DNA of 64,000 bases, taken from assembly GCF_000812685.1 (NCBI RefSeq), contig NZ_JWIF01000022.1, forward strand, positions 20,187 to 84,186, in the 5' to 3' direction. Positions within the stretch are counted from its first letter, which is position 1, and each line of letters begins with the position of its first letter. The notes below the pieces were generated by a model. The model was not told the DNA's origin. It was given only the letters and a program-made list of their open reading frames with translations, and did no database searches. Source of the DNA: Halocynthiibacter namhaensis. Its GTDB lineage: Bacteria > Pseudomonadota > Alphaproteobacteria > Rhodobacterales > Rhodobacteraceae. Below, piece by piece: positions 10,023 through 18,664 of the stretch. The position numbers were made by a program, and so were the translations under genes.

Positions 10023-10687
10023 GTAAATGGGACGACCTTAAACCCCGTGTGATCTCTGCCGTTGTGATGTTGGTCGCGGGTATTGTTGTGACGCTGTTTG
10101 GCGGCGTTCCATTTGATATTCTGATGCTGATGATTGCGTTGATCGGCCTGCGCGAACTTTGGATGATGATCCGCAAACGTCTGGGCAGCCCGATTGATGT
10201 CATGATCCTGTTTGCATATGGTTTTATGATCACTGCAGGTTGCTTGGCCTTTGCAATTGTGCGCAATGATCCAAACGGGTTGTCAGAGGGGGTATTCCTC
10301 CTTGCTGGGATTGTTATTATATCTGATGTTTCTGGCTACTTTGCGGGGCGTTTGATCGGAGGTCCGAAGTTTTGGCCACGTATCAGCCCAAAGAAGACTT
10401 GGTCTGGAACTATTGCGGGCTGGATTGGTGCGGCACTTTTTGGAATGTTCTTTGTTATTTTCCAATATGGCGTCGATTACAACTTTTTGGTGTGGTCGGT
10501 GATGTTTGCTGTACTCGCTTTTGCGGGGCAAATGGGTGATATTATTCAAAGCGCCATAAAGCGACGCTGTGGCGTGAAAGATAGCTCCGACTTAATTCCC
10601 GGGCATGGAGGTGTCCTTGACCGCTTCGATGCCATGATTGGTGTTGGTTTCGTTGTCGCCATTTTCAAGTTGATCGCCGAAGGTTAA
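10019..10687 (+). CDS. cdsA: Phosphatidate cytidylyltransferase
   Basis: CdsA makes CDP-diacylglycerol from phosphatidate and CTP in the inner membrane. The 222-residue protein is mostly hydrophobic helices and ends with the signature around IKRRCGVKDSSDLIPGHGG and LDRFDAMIG. It is shorter than the 260-285 residues usual in enterobacteria, lacking some N-terminal helices, but the catalytic C-terminal part is intact. It overlaps uppS by four bases. Confidence 0.94.
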   Translation: MSKWDDLKPRVISAVVMLVAGIVVTLFGGVPFDILMLMIALIGLRELWMMIRKRLGSPIDVMILFAYGFMITAGCLAFAIVRNDPNGLSEGVFLLAGIVIISDVSGYFAGRLIGGPKFWPRISPKKTWSGTIAGWIGAALFGMFFVIFQYGVDYNFLVWSVMFAVLAFAGQMGDIIQSAIKRRCGVKDSSDLIPGHGGVLDRFDAMIGVGFVVAIFKLIAEG

Positions 10688-10692
10688 GTCAA

Positions 10693-11868
10693 ATGTCGCG
10701 ACGTATATCGATATTTGGTGTCACGGGGTCCATCGGGCAAAGCACCGTGGATTTGATTAAGCGTGACATGCAAGCTTATGATGTTATTGCGCTTTCCGGT
10801 GGTCGAAATATCAGCCAGCTGGCACGTGACGCCATCGACTTAAAGGCGGATATCGCGGTCACGGCCTTTGATGATCAGTTGGATAATCTGCGTGATGCCC
10901 TGGCTGGAACAGGGATCGAATGTGCGGCGGGCACCCAAGCCTTACTTGATGCCGCGGATCGCCCCACAGATTGGTGCATGAGCGCAATCGTCGGGCTTGC
11001 CGGGCTTGCCCCTGGGCTGCGCGCCTTGCGTCATGGCGGTACGTTGGCTTTGGCAAATAAGGAAAGCCTTGTCTCGGCTGGACCGTTAATCATGGCTGAG
11101 GCGGCCAAATATGGCGCGACGATCCTGCCTGTCGACAGTGAACATTCAGCGATTTTCCAAGCTCTTATTGGCGAGCCACGTGACGCGGTTGAACGTGTGA
11201 TCATCACGGCCTCTGGTGGGGCTTTTCGGGATTGGCCATTGGAAAACCTGAAGGACGCAACCTTAAAGCAAGCGTCATCCCATCCCAATTGGGATATGGG
11301 CCAGCGCATCACGATTGACAGCGCTTCTATGTTTAACAAATCCATGGAAACTATTGAAGCTAAAGAGTTTTTTGACTTCTCGCCTGACCAGATTGAAGTG
11401 CTTATTCATCCGCAAAGCATGATCCATGCGATGATTGGTTATGCCGATGGCGGGTTGATGGCCCATGTTGGCCCGGCTGATATGCGCCACGCGATTGGTT
11501 TTGCGTTGCATTGGCCTGAACGCAAATATCTGCCCGTGGAACGTTTGGATTTCGCCCGCATTGGTCAGTTTGAATTCCGTGACGCCTGTGATCATCGCTA
11601 TCCTGCCTTGCGCTTGGCGCGCGAGGTGATGCAGGCGGGCGGTTTGACCGGTGCTGGCTTTACGGCCGCCAAAGATGCCGCACTTGATGCGTTTATCGCT
11701 GGGCACTGCGGATTTATGGATATGGCCGGTATAGTGGAAGACGTGTTAAGCGCGCTTTCACGAAATAATGAACATAACATGGGTGATCTCACCCTTGAGA
11801 ATATCCGCGTGACGGATCAACTTGCCCAGAAATTTGCAGCTGATGTCATCAGCGCGCGCATCGCCTGA
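10693..11868 (+). CDS. dxr: 1-deoxy-D-xylulose 5-phosphate reductoisomerase
   Basis: Dxr (IspC) converts DXP to MEP with NADPH, the committed step of the MEP isoprenoid route that supplies UppS. The 391-residue protein begins with the NADPH-binding SIFGVTGSIGQSTVDLI, has ALANKESLVSAG near residue 120, and the metal/substrate segments PVDSEHSAIFQ, TASGGAFRDW and IDSASMFNKSMETIEAKEFF. It starts five bases after cdsA. Confidence 0.97.
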   Translation: MSRRISIFGVTGSIGQSTVDLIKRDMQAYDVIALSGGRNISQLARDAIDLKADIAVTAFDDQLDNLRDALAGTGIECAAGTQALLDAADRPTDWCMSAIVGLAGLAPGLRALRHGGTLALANKESLVSAGPLIMAEAAKYGATILPVDSEHSAIFQALIGEPRDAVERVIITASGGAFRDWPLENLKDATLKQASSHPNWDMGQRITIDSASMFNKSMETIEAKEFFDFSPDQIEVLIHPQSMIHAMIGYADGGLMAHVGPADMRHAIGFALHWPERKYLPVERLDFARIGQFEFRDACDHRYPALRLAREVMQAGGLTGAGFTAAKDAALDAFIAGHCGFMDMAGIVEDVLSALSRNNEHNMGDLTLENIRVTDQLAQKFAADVISARIA

Positions 11869-11884
11869 ATACGAGGAAAGTATC

Positions 11885-13228
11885 TTGGAAATAATGTCGC
11901 TTTTTAACGCCCTCGGTGGTGGTGTCTGGACTGCTGTGATCTTCATCATTGCCCTGTCGGTGATCGTGGCGATCCATGAATATGGGCATTACATTGTCGG
12001 GCGTTGGTCAGGCATTCATGCCGATGTGTTTTCGCTTGGATTTGGCCCGGTGATCTTTGCCCGGACCGACAAACATGGAACACAATGGCAGATTGCTTTG
12101 TTGCCGCTTGGCGGCTTTGTGAAATTCGCAGGGGATGCTGACGCGGCCTCGGCGGGCAAAGATGATGAAGCGTTCGAAGGGCTGAATGAGGCCGAGCTGC
12201 GCCGCACGATGCATGGCGCACCTCTCTGGGCGCGTGCGGCGACCGTTGCAGCGGGTCCGATGTTCAACTTTGCCCTGTCGATCATCGTATTCTTTGTGTT
12301 TTTCATGTTTTCGGGCAAAGCCGTTGATCCGGTGACTGTGGGTGAAATACGAGCTTACCCTCAGGCTGAAACGTCGCTTTTGGTTGGGGACCAGATCCGG
12401 AAAATCAACGATCAAACCCCACCTGAAGACGCTGTTGGGTATCGGACGTTTATAGATGCGCTGCCGAAGGATTCATTGCTGCCTTATACGGTTGGTCGGG
12501 GTGATGAGGAGATCATCGTGATGGCCCCACATCCATCGCCCCCAGCGGTATCCATGGTTGCTGCGCGTTCTGCCGCGCGAACGGCAGGCATGCAGATCGA
12601 TGATGTTATCACTGCCGTAGATGGCCAACCTGTGGCCAGTTTTGATCAAATGCGTGATATTATCCTAGCGTCAGAAGGGCAGCCTGTTGTGTTGGATGTA
12701 TGGCGCGGGGGCGAGACGCTTCAGGTGACTTTATCCGCACGTGAACGCGATCACCAACTGGCGGATGGCAGTTTTGAGAAACGCTGGCAAATCGGCCTGA
12801 GCGGTGGCGTGCTGTTTACGCCTGCCAGAGAAGGGGCCGGGATTTGGGAAAGTGCATCTGGTGCTGTGCAACAAACCTGGGCGATCATTTCCGGAAGCTT
12901 AGAGGGGCTGTACCACATTTTTTTTGGTACAATCAGTACATGTAATCTGAATGGCCCCGTGGGTATGGCGCAAAATGTATCAGCCTTCGCAGAAGCGGGT
13001 ATTGCTGATTTCATTCGCTTTATTGCGCTGCTATCCACCGCAGTTGGGCTTTTAAATCTGTTCCCAATCCCAGTTCTGGACGGTGGACATCTGGTGTTCT
13101 TTGCTTGGGAAGCTGTCACAGGCAAACCACCAAGTGATAAGGCTCTGCGCATTTTGATGAGCATCGGCCTAACGGTTATGCTGTTGGTTATGACCTTTGC
13201 TTTGGGCAATGATCTGCTCTGTAAATAG
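11885..13228 (+). CDS. rseP: RIP metalloprotease RseP (site-2 protease family)
   Basis: This inner-membrane zinc protease cleaves anti-sigma factors or leftover signal peptides within the membrane. It shows the HEYGH zinc motif in the first helix, the GFGPVIFAR and PLGGFVKFAGD segments, one or two PDZ-like regions in the middle (residues about 110-290) and the NLFPIPVLDGGHLVFF motif with the third metal ligand. The best-placed start is TTG 11885, four bases after GAGGAAAG; ATG 11894 is the alternative. It lies 16 bases after dxr, upstream of bamA, the usual envelope order. Confidence 0.93.
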   Translation: MEIMSLFNALGGGVWTAVIFIIALSVIVAIHEYGHYIVGRWSGIHADVFSLGFGPVIFARTDKHGTQWQIALLPLGGFVKFAGDADAASAGKDDEAFEGLNEAELRRTMHGAPLWARAATVAAGPMFNFALSIIVFFVFFMFSGKAVDPVTVGEIRAYPQAETSLLVGDQIRKINDQTPPEDAVGYRTFIDALPKDSLLPYTVGRGDEEIIVMAPHPSPPAVSMVAARSAARTAGMQIDDVITAVDGQPVASFDQMRDIILASEGQPVVLDVWRGGETLQVTLSARERDHQLADGSFEKRWQIGLSGGVLFTPAREGAGIWESASGAVQQTWAIISGSLEGLYHIFFGTISTCNLNGPVGMAQNVSAFAEAGIADFIRFIALLSTAVGLLNLFPIPVLDGGHLVFFAWEAVTGKPPSDKALRILMSIGLTVMLLVMTFALGNDLLCK

Positions 13229-13250
13229 GGTTTTTATGTCTGAAAAATGA

Positions 13251-13288
13251 GTGCTTTGCGAATTCTTGCGTTCGCAGGGCACAGGCTT
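13251..13288 (+). terminator. Hairpin between rseP and bamA
   Basis: A 12-bp imperfect stem (GTGCTTTGCGAA with TTCGCAGGGCAC, two G-T pairs) with an 8-base loop is followed by AGGCTTTT. It resembles a weak intrinsic terminator or attenuator after rseP. The T run is short, so function is uncertain. Confidence 0.4.
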
Positions 13289-13348
13289 TTGACAAGAGGA
13301 TTTGCAGAGGGTACTCAGTGTTAAGTTTTTAATACGGACGGGGACCCG

Positions 13349-15682
13349 ATGAGCTGCTTTTTCAAAACCACTGGCACAGGCCAGAAGACACCTATTTCTG
13401 ATCGAATTTTGCCTGCGACACTGGGTTTTTTCCTTTTGACATCAGCCGCTTCCGTGTTCGTTCCCGATGTGGCTTACGCGCAGCAATTTCGTTTCTCATC
13501 CGTTGAGATCGAAGGCAATCAGCGCATTGAAGGTGCAACGATCTTGTCCCACGCTGGAATCGGACGCGGGGAAAGCGTATCGGCAGCTGAGCTGAATGAC
13601 GCCTATCAGCGTATTCTTGCAAGCGGATTGTTCGAAAGCGTTGAGATCGTACCAAGTGGTTCGCGCCTTGTTATTCATGTGGTTGAGTTCCCGACGATCA
13701 ACCGTATCAGCATCGAAGGCAACCGACGTCTGAAAGACGACGACCTGTTGACTGTGCTGCAATCCAGACCGCGCCACGTGTTCAGTGCGGCGGTTGCGGA
13801 AGCCGACGCGCAATCAATCACAGAAGCCTATAGCGCGTCAGGCCGTTTGGCAGCCACGGTGGAACCCCGGATCATTCGCCGTTCTAACAACCGCGTTGAT
13901 TTGGTCTTTGAAATCACTGAAGGCAAAGTGGTAGAGGTCGAACGCCTTAGCTTTGTAGGCAACCGTGCCTTTTCTGAGCGTCGTTTGCGGCGTGTGCTTG
14001 AAACGAAACAAGCTGGATTTTTCCGCGCTTTGGTCCGTTCCGACAGCTTTATTGCCGATCGTATTGAATTCGACAAACAAGTGTTGCGCGATTTCTATTT
14101 GTCCCGCGGATATGTTGATTTTGAAACCTTGTCCGTGAACTCAGAACTTGTACGTGCACGCGACGGTTTCTTGGTGACCTTCAATGTGCGCGAAGGTCAG
14201 CAGTTTCGCGTGGGTGAGGTGACTGTTGTTTCTGATTTAGAATCGGCAGACCCAGATCTATTCCTTGACGAAACGCGGATGAAGTCTGGTGCCGTCTATG
14301 CGCCGTCATTGATCGAAGAAAACATTGCCCGCCTTGAACGTTTCGCCATCCGCGAGGAAATCGATTTCCTACGTGTGGAGCCGCGTGTCACACGCAACGA
14401 CGCAGATTTGACCCTTGATGTCGAATTTGTACTAACACGTGGGCCACGTGTTTTCGTAGAGCGGATCGATATTGAAGGCAACAACACCACTTTGGACCGT
14501 GTTGTTCGTAACCGTTTCCGCGTGGTTGAAGGGGATCCCTTTAACCCACGTGAAATTCGTGAATCAGCAGCGCGCGTCCGCGCGCTTGGGTACTTTAGCA
14601 ATGCAGAAGTAAACGCGCGCGAAGGGTCATCTGCCGATCAGGTCGTGATTGACGTGGATGTGGAAGAACAACCAACCGGCAGTCTCAGCTTCGGGGCAAG
14701 CTATTCTGCTGACAGTGGCGCGTCCTTTGCCATTGGTTTTTCAGAGCGCAACTTCTTGGGGCGCGGACAGACGATTTCTGTCGATCTAAACACAGCATCC
14801 AGCAGTCAATCCGGTAAGTTTCGTTTTGTTGAACCCAACTTATTGGGTCGTGATTTGGCCTTCGGTCTTGATCTGGGATATGTGACCACGGATTCAAACA
14901 ATTCAACATTTGATACGCGCCGCATTAATTTTTCGCCGTCGCTTACCTTCCCTGTGTCGGCAAACGGACGGTTACAGGTCTATTATTCTCTTGAGCAGAA
15001 TAAGATCTTTAATGTCAGCAATACGGCCAGCCAAATTCTGCAAAACGATCAGACTAATGGCGCGCAAGTCACCAGCGCACTTGGGTATAACTACAGTTTT
15101 GACACGCGGCGGACTGGGCTAAATCCTGACGCGGGTGTCGTTTTGCGCTTTGGTCAGAAATTCGCTGGGCTTGGTGGCGACAGTAAGTATATTCGCACAA
15201 CCGCGCTGTTGGGGGCTGAGGCCAAAGTCTGGAACAATGAAGTCACGGTGCGTGGTATTTTGGAAGGTGGGATACAGCATTCCCTCAGCGATACCAACAG
15301 TTCCGTGTTGGACCGTTTCACGCATTCCAGCAGCCAATTGCGCGGCTTCTCAAGCAACGGCATTGGCCCGTTTGATGCGGGTGATCACCTGGGCGGCAAT
15401 AAATACGTTTACGCACGTTTGGAAACCGATTTCCCCTTGGGCTTGCCAGAAGAATACGGCATCACCGGCGGCTTGTTCGTGGACGCTGGATCTGTCTGGG
15501 GCTTAGATGACAACCTTGCTGGCGCAATTGATGATAGTTTTGAGCTGCGGGCCGCAGTCGGTTTCTCTGTTTTCTGGACGACACCTTTGGGGCCGCTACG
15601 GTTCAACTTCTCTCAGCCGTTAAAAGAGTTTGCAAACGACGACACGCGTAGTTTCGATCTGACGATCTCGACACAGTTCTAA
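13349..15682 (+). CDS. bamA: Outer-membrane protein assembly factor BamA
   Basis: BamA is the Omp85 core of the machine that folds beta-barrel proteins into the outer membrane. The 777-residue protein has a signal peptide ending near AYAQQ (about residue 45), five POTRA repeats (recognisable starts include VEIEGNQRIEGATI, ISIEGNRRLKDDDL and IDIEGNNTTLDRVV) to about residue 430, and a C-terminal 16-strand barrel with the lid motif LRGFSSNGIGPF and a terminal aromatic Phe (TISTQF). It is directly followed by skp. Confidence 0.97.
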   Translation: MSCFFKTTGTGQKTPISDRILPATLGFFLLTSAASVFVPDVAYAQQFRFSSVEIEGNQRIEGATILSHAGIGRGESVSAAELNDAYQRILASGLFESVEIVPSGSRLVIHVVEFPTINRISIEGNRRLKDDDLLTVLQSRPRHVFSAAVAEADAQSITEAYSASGRLAATVEPRIIRRSNNRVDLVFEITEGKVVEVERLSFVGNRAFSERRLRRVLETKQAGFFRALVRSDSFIADRIEFDKQVLRDFYLSRGYVDFETLSVNSELVRARDGFLVTFNVREGQQFRVGEVTVVSDLESADPDLFLDETRMKSGAVYAPSLIEENIARLERFAIREEIDFLRVEPRVTRNDADLTLDVEFVLTRGPRVFVERIDIEGNNTTLDRVVRNRFRVVEGDPFNPREIRESAARVRALGYFSNAEVNAREGSSADQVVIDVDVEEQPTGSLSFGASYSADSGASFAIGFSERNFLGRGQTISVDLNTASSSQSGKFRFVEPNLLGRDLAFGLDLGYVTTDSNNSTFDTRRINFSPSLTFPVSANGRLQVYYSLEQNKIFNVSNTASQILQNDQTNGAQVTSALGYNYSFDTRRTGLNPDAGVVLRFGQKFAGLGGDSKYIRTTALLGAEAKVWNNEVTVRGILEGGIQHSLSDTNSSVLDRFTHSSSQLRGFSSNGIGPFDAGDHLGGNKYVYARLETDFPLGLPEEYGITGGLFVDAGSVWGLDDNLAGAIDDSFELRAAVGFSVFWTTPLGPLRFNFSQPLKEFANDDTRSFDLTISTQF

Positions 15683-15683
15683 A

Positions 15684-16388
15684 ATGAAAATTTCTGAACA
15701 TATTCCGGGCATCTGCAGTTTGTTTTTGCCCGGTCTTCAGGTCTCTTTGAGGTCCATGATCGGCGCATTGGCTGTGATTGGCTGGGGGAGCCATGTGTCA
15801 TGGGCCCAGGATACAGTGCCCTCAGGCGCACCATCGGTGTCCACCCAGGTATCTACAGCACAGTCTGGTCGACCGATTGCCAGTCTGCTGACCATCGAAC
15901 AAGACCAGTTGTACAACCAAAGCCGATTGGGCATGGCGCTTGAGGCGATGTTGACGCTTGAGCGCACCGATCTTCAAAATGAAAACCAGAAGATTTTCGA
16001 TGCTTTGTCTGCAGAGGAAACGGAACTCGTTGAGTTGCGCAAAGAAACCGACCAAGATGCGTTTTCGGTCTTGGCGCAAGCATTTGATCTTCGCGTGCAG
16101 AGGATCCGTGCCGAACAAGATCAAAAGCTTCGCGATCTCGTACGTCGACGGGAAGATGTGCAGAAAGCTTTTTTTGCTTTGGCTCTTCCTTTGGTGGCGC
16201 ATGTCACGCGTTCACGGGGGGGATTGGCTGTCATTGATCGGCGCAGTGTGATTTTGGCGGTCGAGAACATTGATATCACTGTTGATGTGATCGGGTTGAT
16301 TGATACGACTTACCCTGATGGGCAAATTCCCGAAATGTTTTCGCCGACGCCTGCGGAACCAGCCCCAGTTACCCCCGCGCAGGAATAA
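15684..16388 (+). CDS. skp: OmpH/Skp-family periplasmic chaperone
   Basis: Skp holds unfolded outer-membrane proteins in the periplasm for BamA. The 234-residue product has an N-terminal hydrophobic signal (LAVIGWGSHVSWAQ), then the OmpH layout: a short strand (IASLLTIEQDQLYNQSRLG), a long charged coiled coil (about residues 90-165) and closing strands (VIDRRSVILAVENIDITVDV). It is longer than enteric Skp (about 160) because of a Pro/Ala/Thr-rich C-terminal tail. It begins one base after bamA stops. Confidence 0.88.
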   Translation: MKISEHIPGICSLFLPGLQVSLRSMIGALAVIGWGSHVSWAQDTVPSGAPSVSTQVSTAQSGRPIASLLTIEQDQLYNQSRLGMALEAMLTLERTDLQNENQKIFDALSAEETELVELRKETDQDAFSVLAQAFDLRVQRIRAEQDQKLRDLVRRREDVQKAFFALALPLVAHVTRSRGGLAVIDRRSVILAVENIDITVDVIGLIDTTYPDGQIPEMFSPTPAEPAPVTPAQE

Positions 16389-16502
16389 GCGCATTTTTCA
16401 GTATTTTGCAGTGCATTCCCATTGGTAACTTGTTTGCCCGTGTCGGACAGGGTATTCACGGGTAACCCTGAGATACAGGATACTACAAAATAAGGAAAAC
16501 CA

Positions 16503-16967
16503 ATGTCCGACAAGATTACTGAAGCCGATCTAGATATCATTCAGCGGATTATTCCGCATCGTTACCCGTTTCTTCTGATCGACAAAGTACGTGACATTGT
16601 GCCAAGCGAAAGTGCTGTGGGCATTAAGAATGTCACCTGTAACGAACCGCATTTTCAAGGGCACTTCCCTGGTGCGCCGATCATGCCTGGCGTGACAATC
16701 ATCGAATCCATGGCGCAAACTGCGGCTGTCATGGTCGGTGTGACCTTGGATCTGATAGATCGTGACCTGCTGGTGTACTTCATGTCCGTTGATAAATGTA
16801 AGTTCCGCGGCAAGGTTGTCCCAGGCGACGTGCTTGAACTGCATGTGGAAGTGATCCGCGCAGGTACAAAAATCTGGAAATTCCGTGCCGATGGTAAAGT
16901 GGACGGCAAGGTCGTTTGTTCAGCTGAATTCGCGGCCATGATTGATCTGTTGGACGAAGCTAAATGA
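16503..16967 (+). CDS. fabZ: 3-hydroxyacyl-[ACP] dehydratase FabZ
   Basis: FabZ dehydrates 3-hydroxyacyl-ACPs in fatty acid synthesis. The 154-residue hotdog protein has the [14 protein letters not shown] start and the catalytic His/Glu motif [19 protein letters not shown] near residues 55-75. It has a RBS (AAGGAAAAC) and overlaps lpxA by four bases. In enterobacteria lpxD lies between skp and fabZ; it is absent here. Confidence 0.97.
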   Translation: MSDKITEADLDIIQRIIPHRYPFLLIDKVRDIVPSESAVGIKNVTCNEPHFQGHFPGAPIMPGVTIIESMAQTAAVMVGVTLDLIDRDLLVYFMSVDKCKFRGKVVPGDVLELHVEVIRAGTKIWKFRADGKVDGKVVCSAEFAAMIDLLDEAK

Positions 16968-17761
16968 GCATCGCGCAAAGTGCTGTGATCCATCCAATGT
17001 CCCTCGTTGAAGATGGGGCTGTGATTGGGGACGGCGCAAAAATTGGTCCGTTTTGCACCGTGGGGGCCAATGTAACGATTGGCGCCCGCAGTGAACTGCG
17101 CAGCCATGTGGTGGTGACTGGCCATACGACGCTTGGGGAAGACAATGAGGTTTTCCCTTTTGCGTCGATCGGCGAGGTACCACAAGATCTGAAGTTCGGC
17201 GGCGAAGACAGCACTTTGATCATTGGTGATCGCAATCGTATTCGCGAAGGCGTGACCATGAATACTGGCACCGAAGGTGGTGGTGGCGTGACGCGTGTCG
17301 GCGATGACGGTTTGTTTATGGCGAATTGTCACGTGGCCCATGATGTGCAGATCGGGAACAATGTGATCTTGGTCAACAATGCGTCGGTTGCCGGGCATTG
17401 TGTGATTGAGAATGACGTTATCATTGGTGGGTTGTCCGGGGTGCATCAATGGGTGCGCATCGGAAAAGGTGCGATTATTGGCGCTGTGTCGATGGTGACC
17501 AATGATGTGATCCCTTATGGTCTGGTTCAGGCCCCACGTGGGCATTTGCACGGGCTCAACCTTGTCGGATTGAAACGCAAGGGTATCGCACGCGCGGATA
17601 TCACAGCTTTGCGTGCGGCCTATCAGATGCTGGCCCAGGGCGACGGCACATTCCAAGATCGCACACGCCGTTTGGGCGACGAAAGCGACAGTGAATATGT
17701 TCAGGACATCGTGGCTTTTGTCACCGGAAATTCTGACCGTTCCTTCCTAACACCGGAGTAG
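16964..17761 (+). CDS. lpxA: UDP-N-acetylglucosamine acyltransferase
   Basis: LpxA adds a 3-hydroxyacyl chain from ACP to UDP-GlcNAc, the first step of lipid A synthesis. The 265-residue protein is a left-handed beta helix of hexapeptide repeats (for example [20 protein letters not shown]) with the catalytic His in [14 protein letters not shown] near residue 125 and the C-terminal helices beginning [20 protein letters not shown]. It overlaps fabZ and lies three bases before lpxI. Confidence 0.97.
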   Translation: MSIAQSAVIHPMSLVEDGAVIGDGAKIGPFCTVGANVTIGARSELRSHVVVTGHTTLGEDNEVFPFASIGEVPQDLKFGGEDSTLIIGDRNRIREGVTMNTGTEGGGGVTRVGDDGLFMANCHVAHDVQIGNNVILVNNASVAGHCVIENDVIIGGLSGVHQWVRIGKGAIIGAVSMVTNDVIPYGLVQAPRGHLHGLNLVGLKRKGIARADITALRAAYQMLAQGDGTFQDRTRRLGDESDSEYVQDIVAFVTGNSDRSFLTPE

Positions 17762-17764
17762 GCG

Positions 17765-18664
17765 ATGTTTGCGATCATTGCAGGGCAGGGTGATCTGCCG
17801 TGGCTTTTGGCTGCGCATTTGATGGATCAGGGCCAAAAACCCCTGATCGCTGCCATGGAAGGCTTTGCGCCGGATGCGTTGGAGGTTGATCTCAGCTTCC
17901 GCGTCGAAACCCTCGGCTCGTTTTTGGTCGCTTTGGGCGATGCAGGCGTTACAGATGTCTGTTTTGCCGGATCAGTTGCACGGCCAGCCTTGGATCCATC
18001 AAAGATTGACGCACAAACCATGCCGCTTGTGCCCGTGATCATGCAGGCCATGCAGGCCGGCGACGACGGTGCTTTGCGTGCAGTCCTTGATATCTTTGAG
18101 AAAACCGGATTCAAACTGCATGGCGCCCATGAGGTTTTGCCTGCTTTGCTGCCCAATGCGGGGATTGCCACCAAAGCCCAGCCCACCGATCATCACAAGA
18201 AAGATGCGGCGCGTGGCCAAGTGATTGTTGCCGCGATGGGGGCTGCGGATGTCGGGCAAAGCTGCGTGGTTGCGCGCGGTCAAGCCCAAGCGATTGAGGC
18301 CCAGCCGGGTACGGACTGGATGTTGCGATCTTTGCTGGCCACGCCGGTCGAGCATGAGAAAACCTTCCTTGATGAAATTATGGATGTTGTCAGCTTAGGC
18401 GATCCAATCCCAGACAGCCGCCTGCCTGAACTCGATCCAAAGATTGTGCCCGGTGGCATCCTTTATAAGGCCCCAAAACCCGGTCAAGATCGGCGTGTCG
18501 ATTTGCCGGTGATTGGGGTCAACACGGTCTCTGCTGCTGCTGAAGCGGGACTTGCAGGCATCGTGATTGAGGCGGGTGGCGTGATGGTGCCCAACCTTGA
18601 AGGTGTGATCCAAGCGGCAGATCTGTGCCGCATGTTCCTTTGGGTGCGCGAGGCCAGCGAATGA
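17765..18664 (+). CDS. lpxI: UDP-2,3-diacylglucosamine diphosphatase LpxI
   Basis: LpxI hydrolyses UDP-2,3-diacylglucosamine to lipid X; alphaproteobacteria use it in place of LpxH. The 299-residue protein has the N-terminal IIAGQGDLPWLLAAHL, the G-rich VCFAGSVARPAL, and the C-terminal DUF1009 core with DLPVIGVNTVSAAAEAGLAG and VIEAGGVMVPNLEGVI. It sits between lpxA and lpxB, overlapping lpxB by four bases, so the three steps are coupled. Confidence 0.93.
   Translation: MFAIIAGQGDLPWLLAAHLMDQGQKPLIAAMEGFAPDALEVDLSFRVETLGSFLVALGDAGVTDVCFAGSVARPALDPSKIDAQTMPLVPVIMQAMQAGDDGALRAVLDIFEKTGFKLHGAHEVLPALLPNAGIATKAQPTDHHKKDAARGQVIVAAMGAADVGQSCVVARGQAQAIEAQPGTDWMLRSLLATPVEHEKTFLDEIMDVVSLGDPIPDSRLPELDPKIVPGGILYKAPKPGQDRRVDLPVIGVNTVSAAAEAGLAGIVIEAGGVMVPNLEGVIQAADLCRMFLWVREASE

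Noticed and set aside
16655..17656. 333-residue open frame on the minus strand
   Set aside because: It lies across fabZ and lpxA, both clearly real, and reads as a low-complexity His/Asn-rich shadow.
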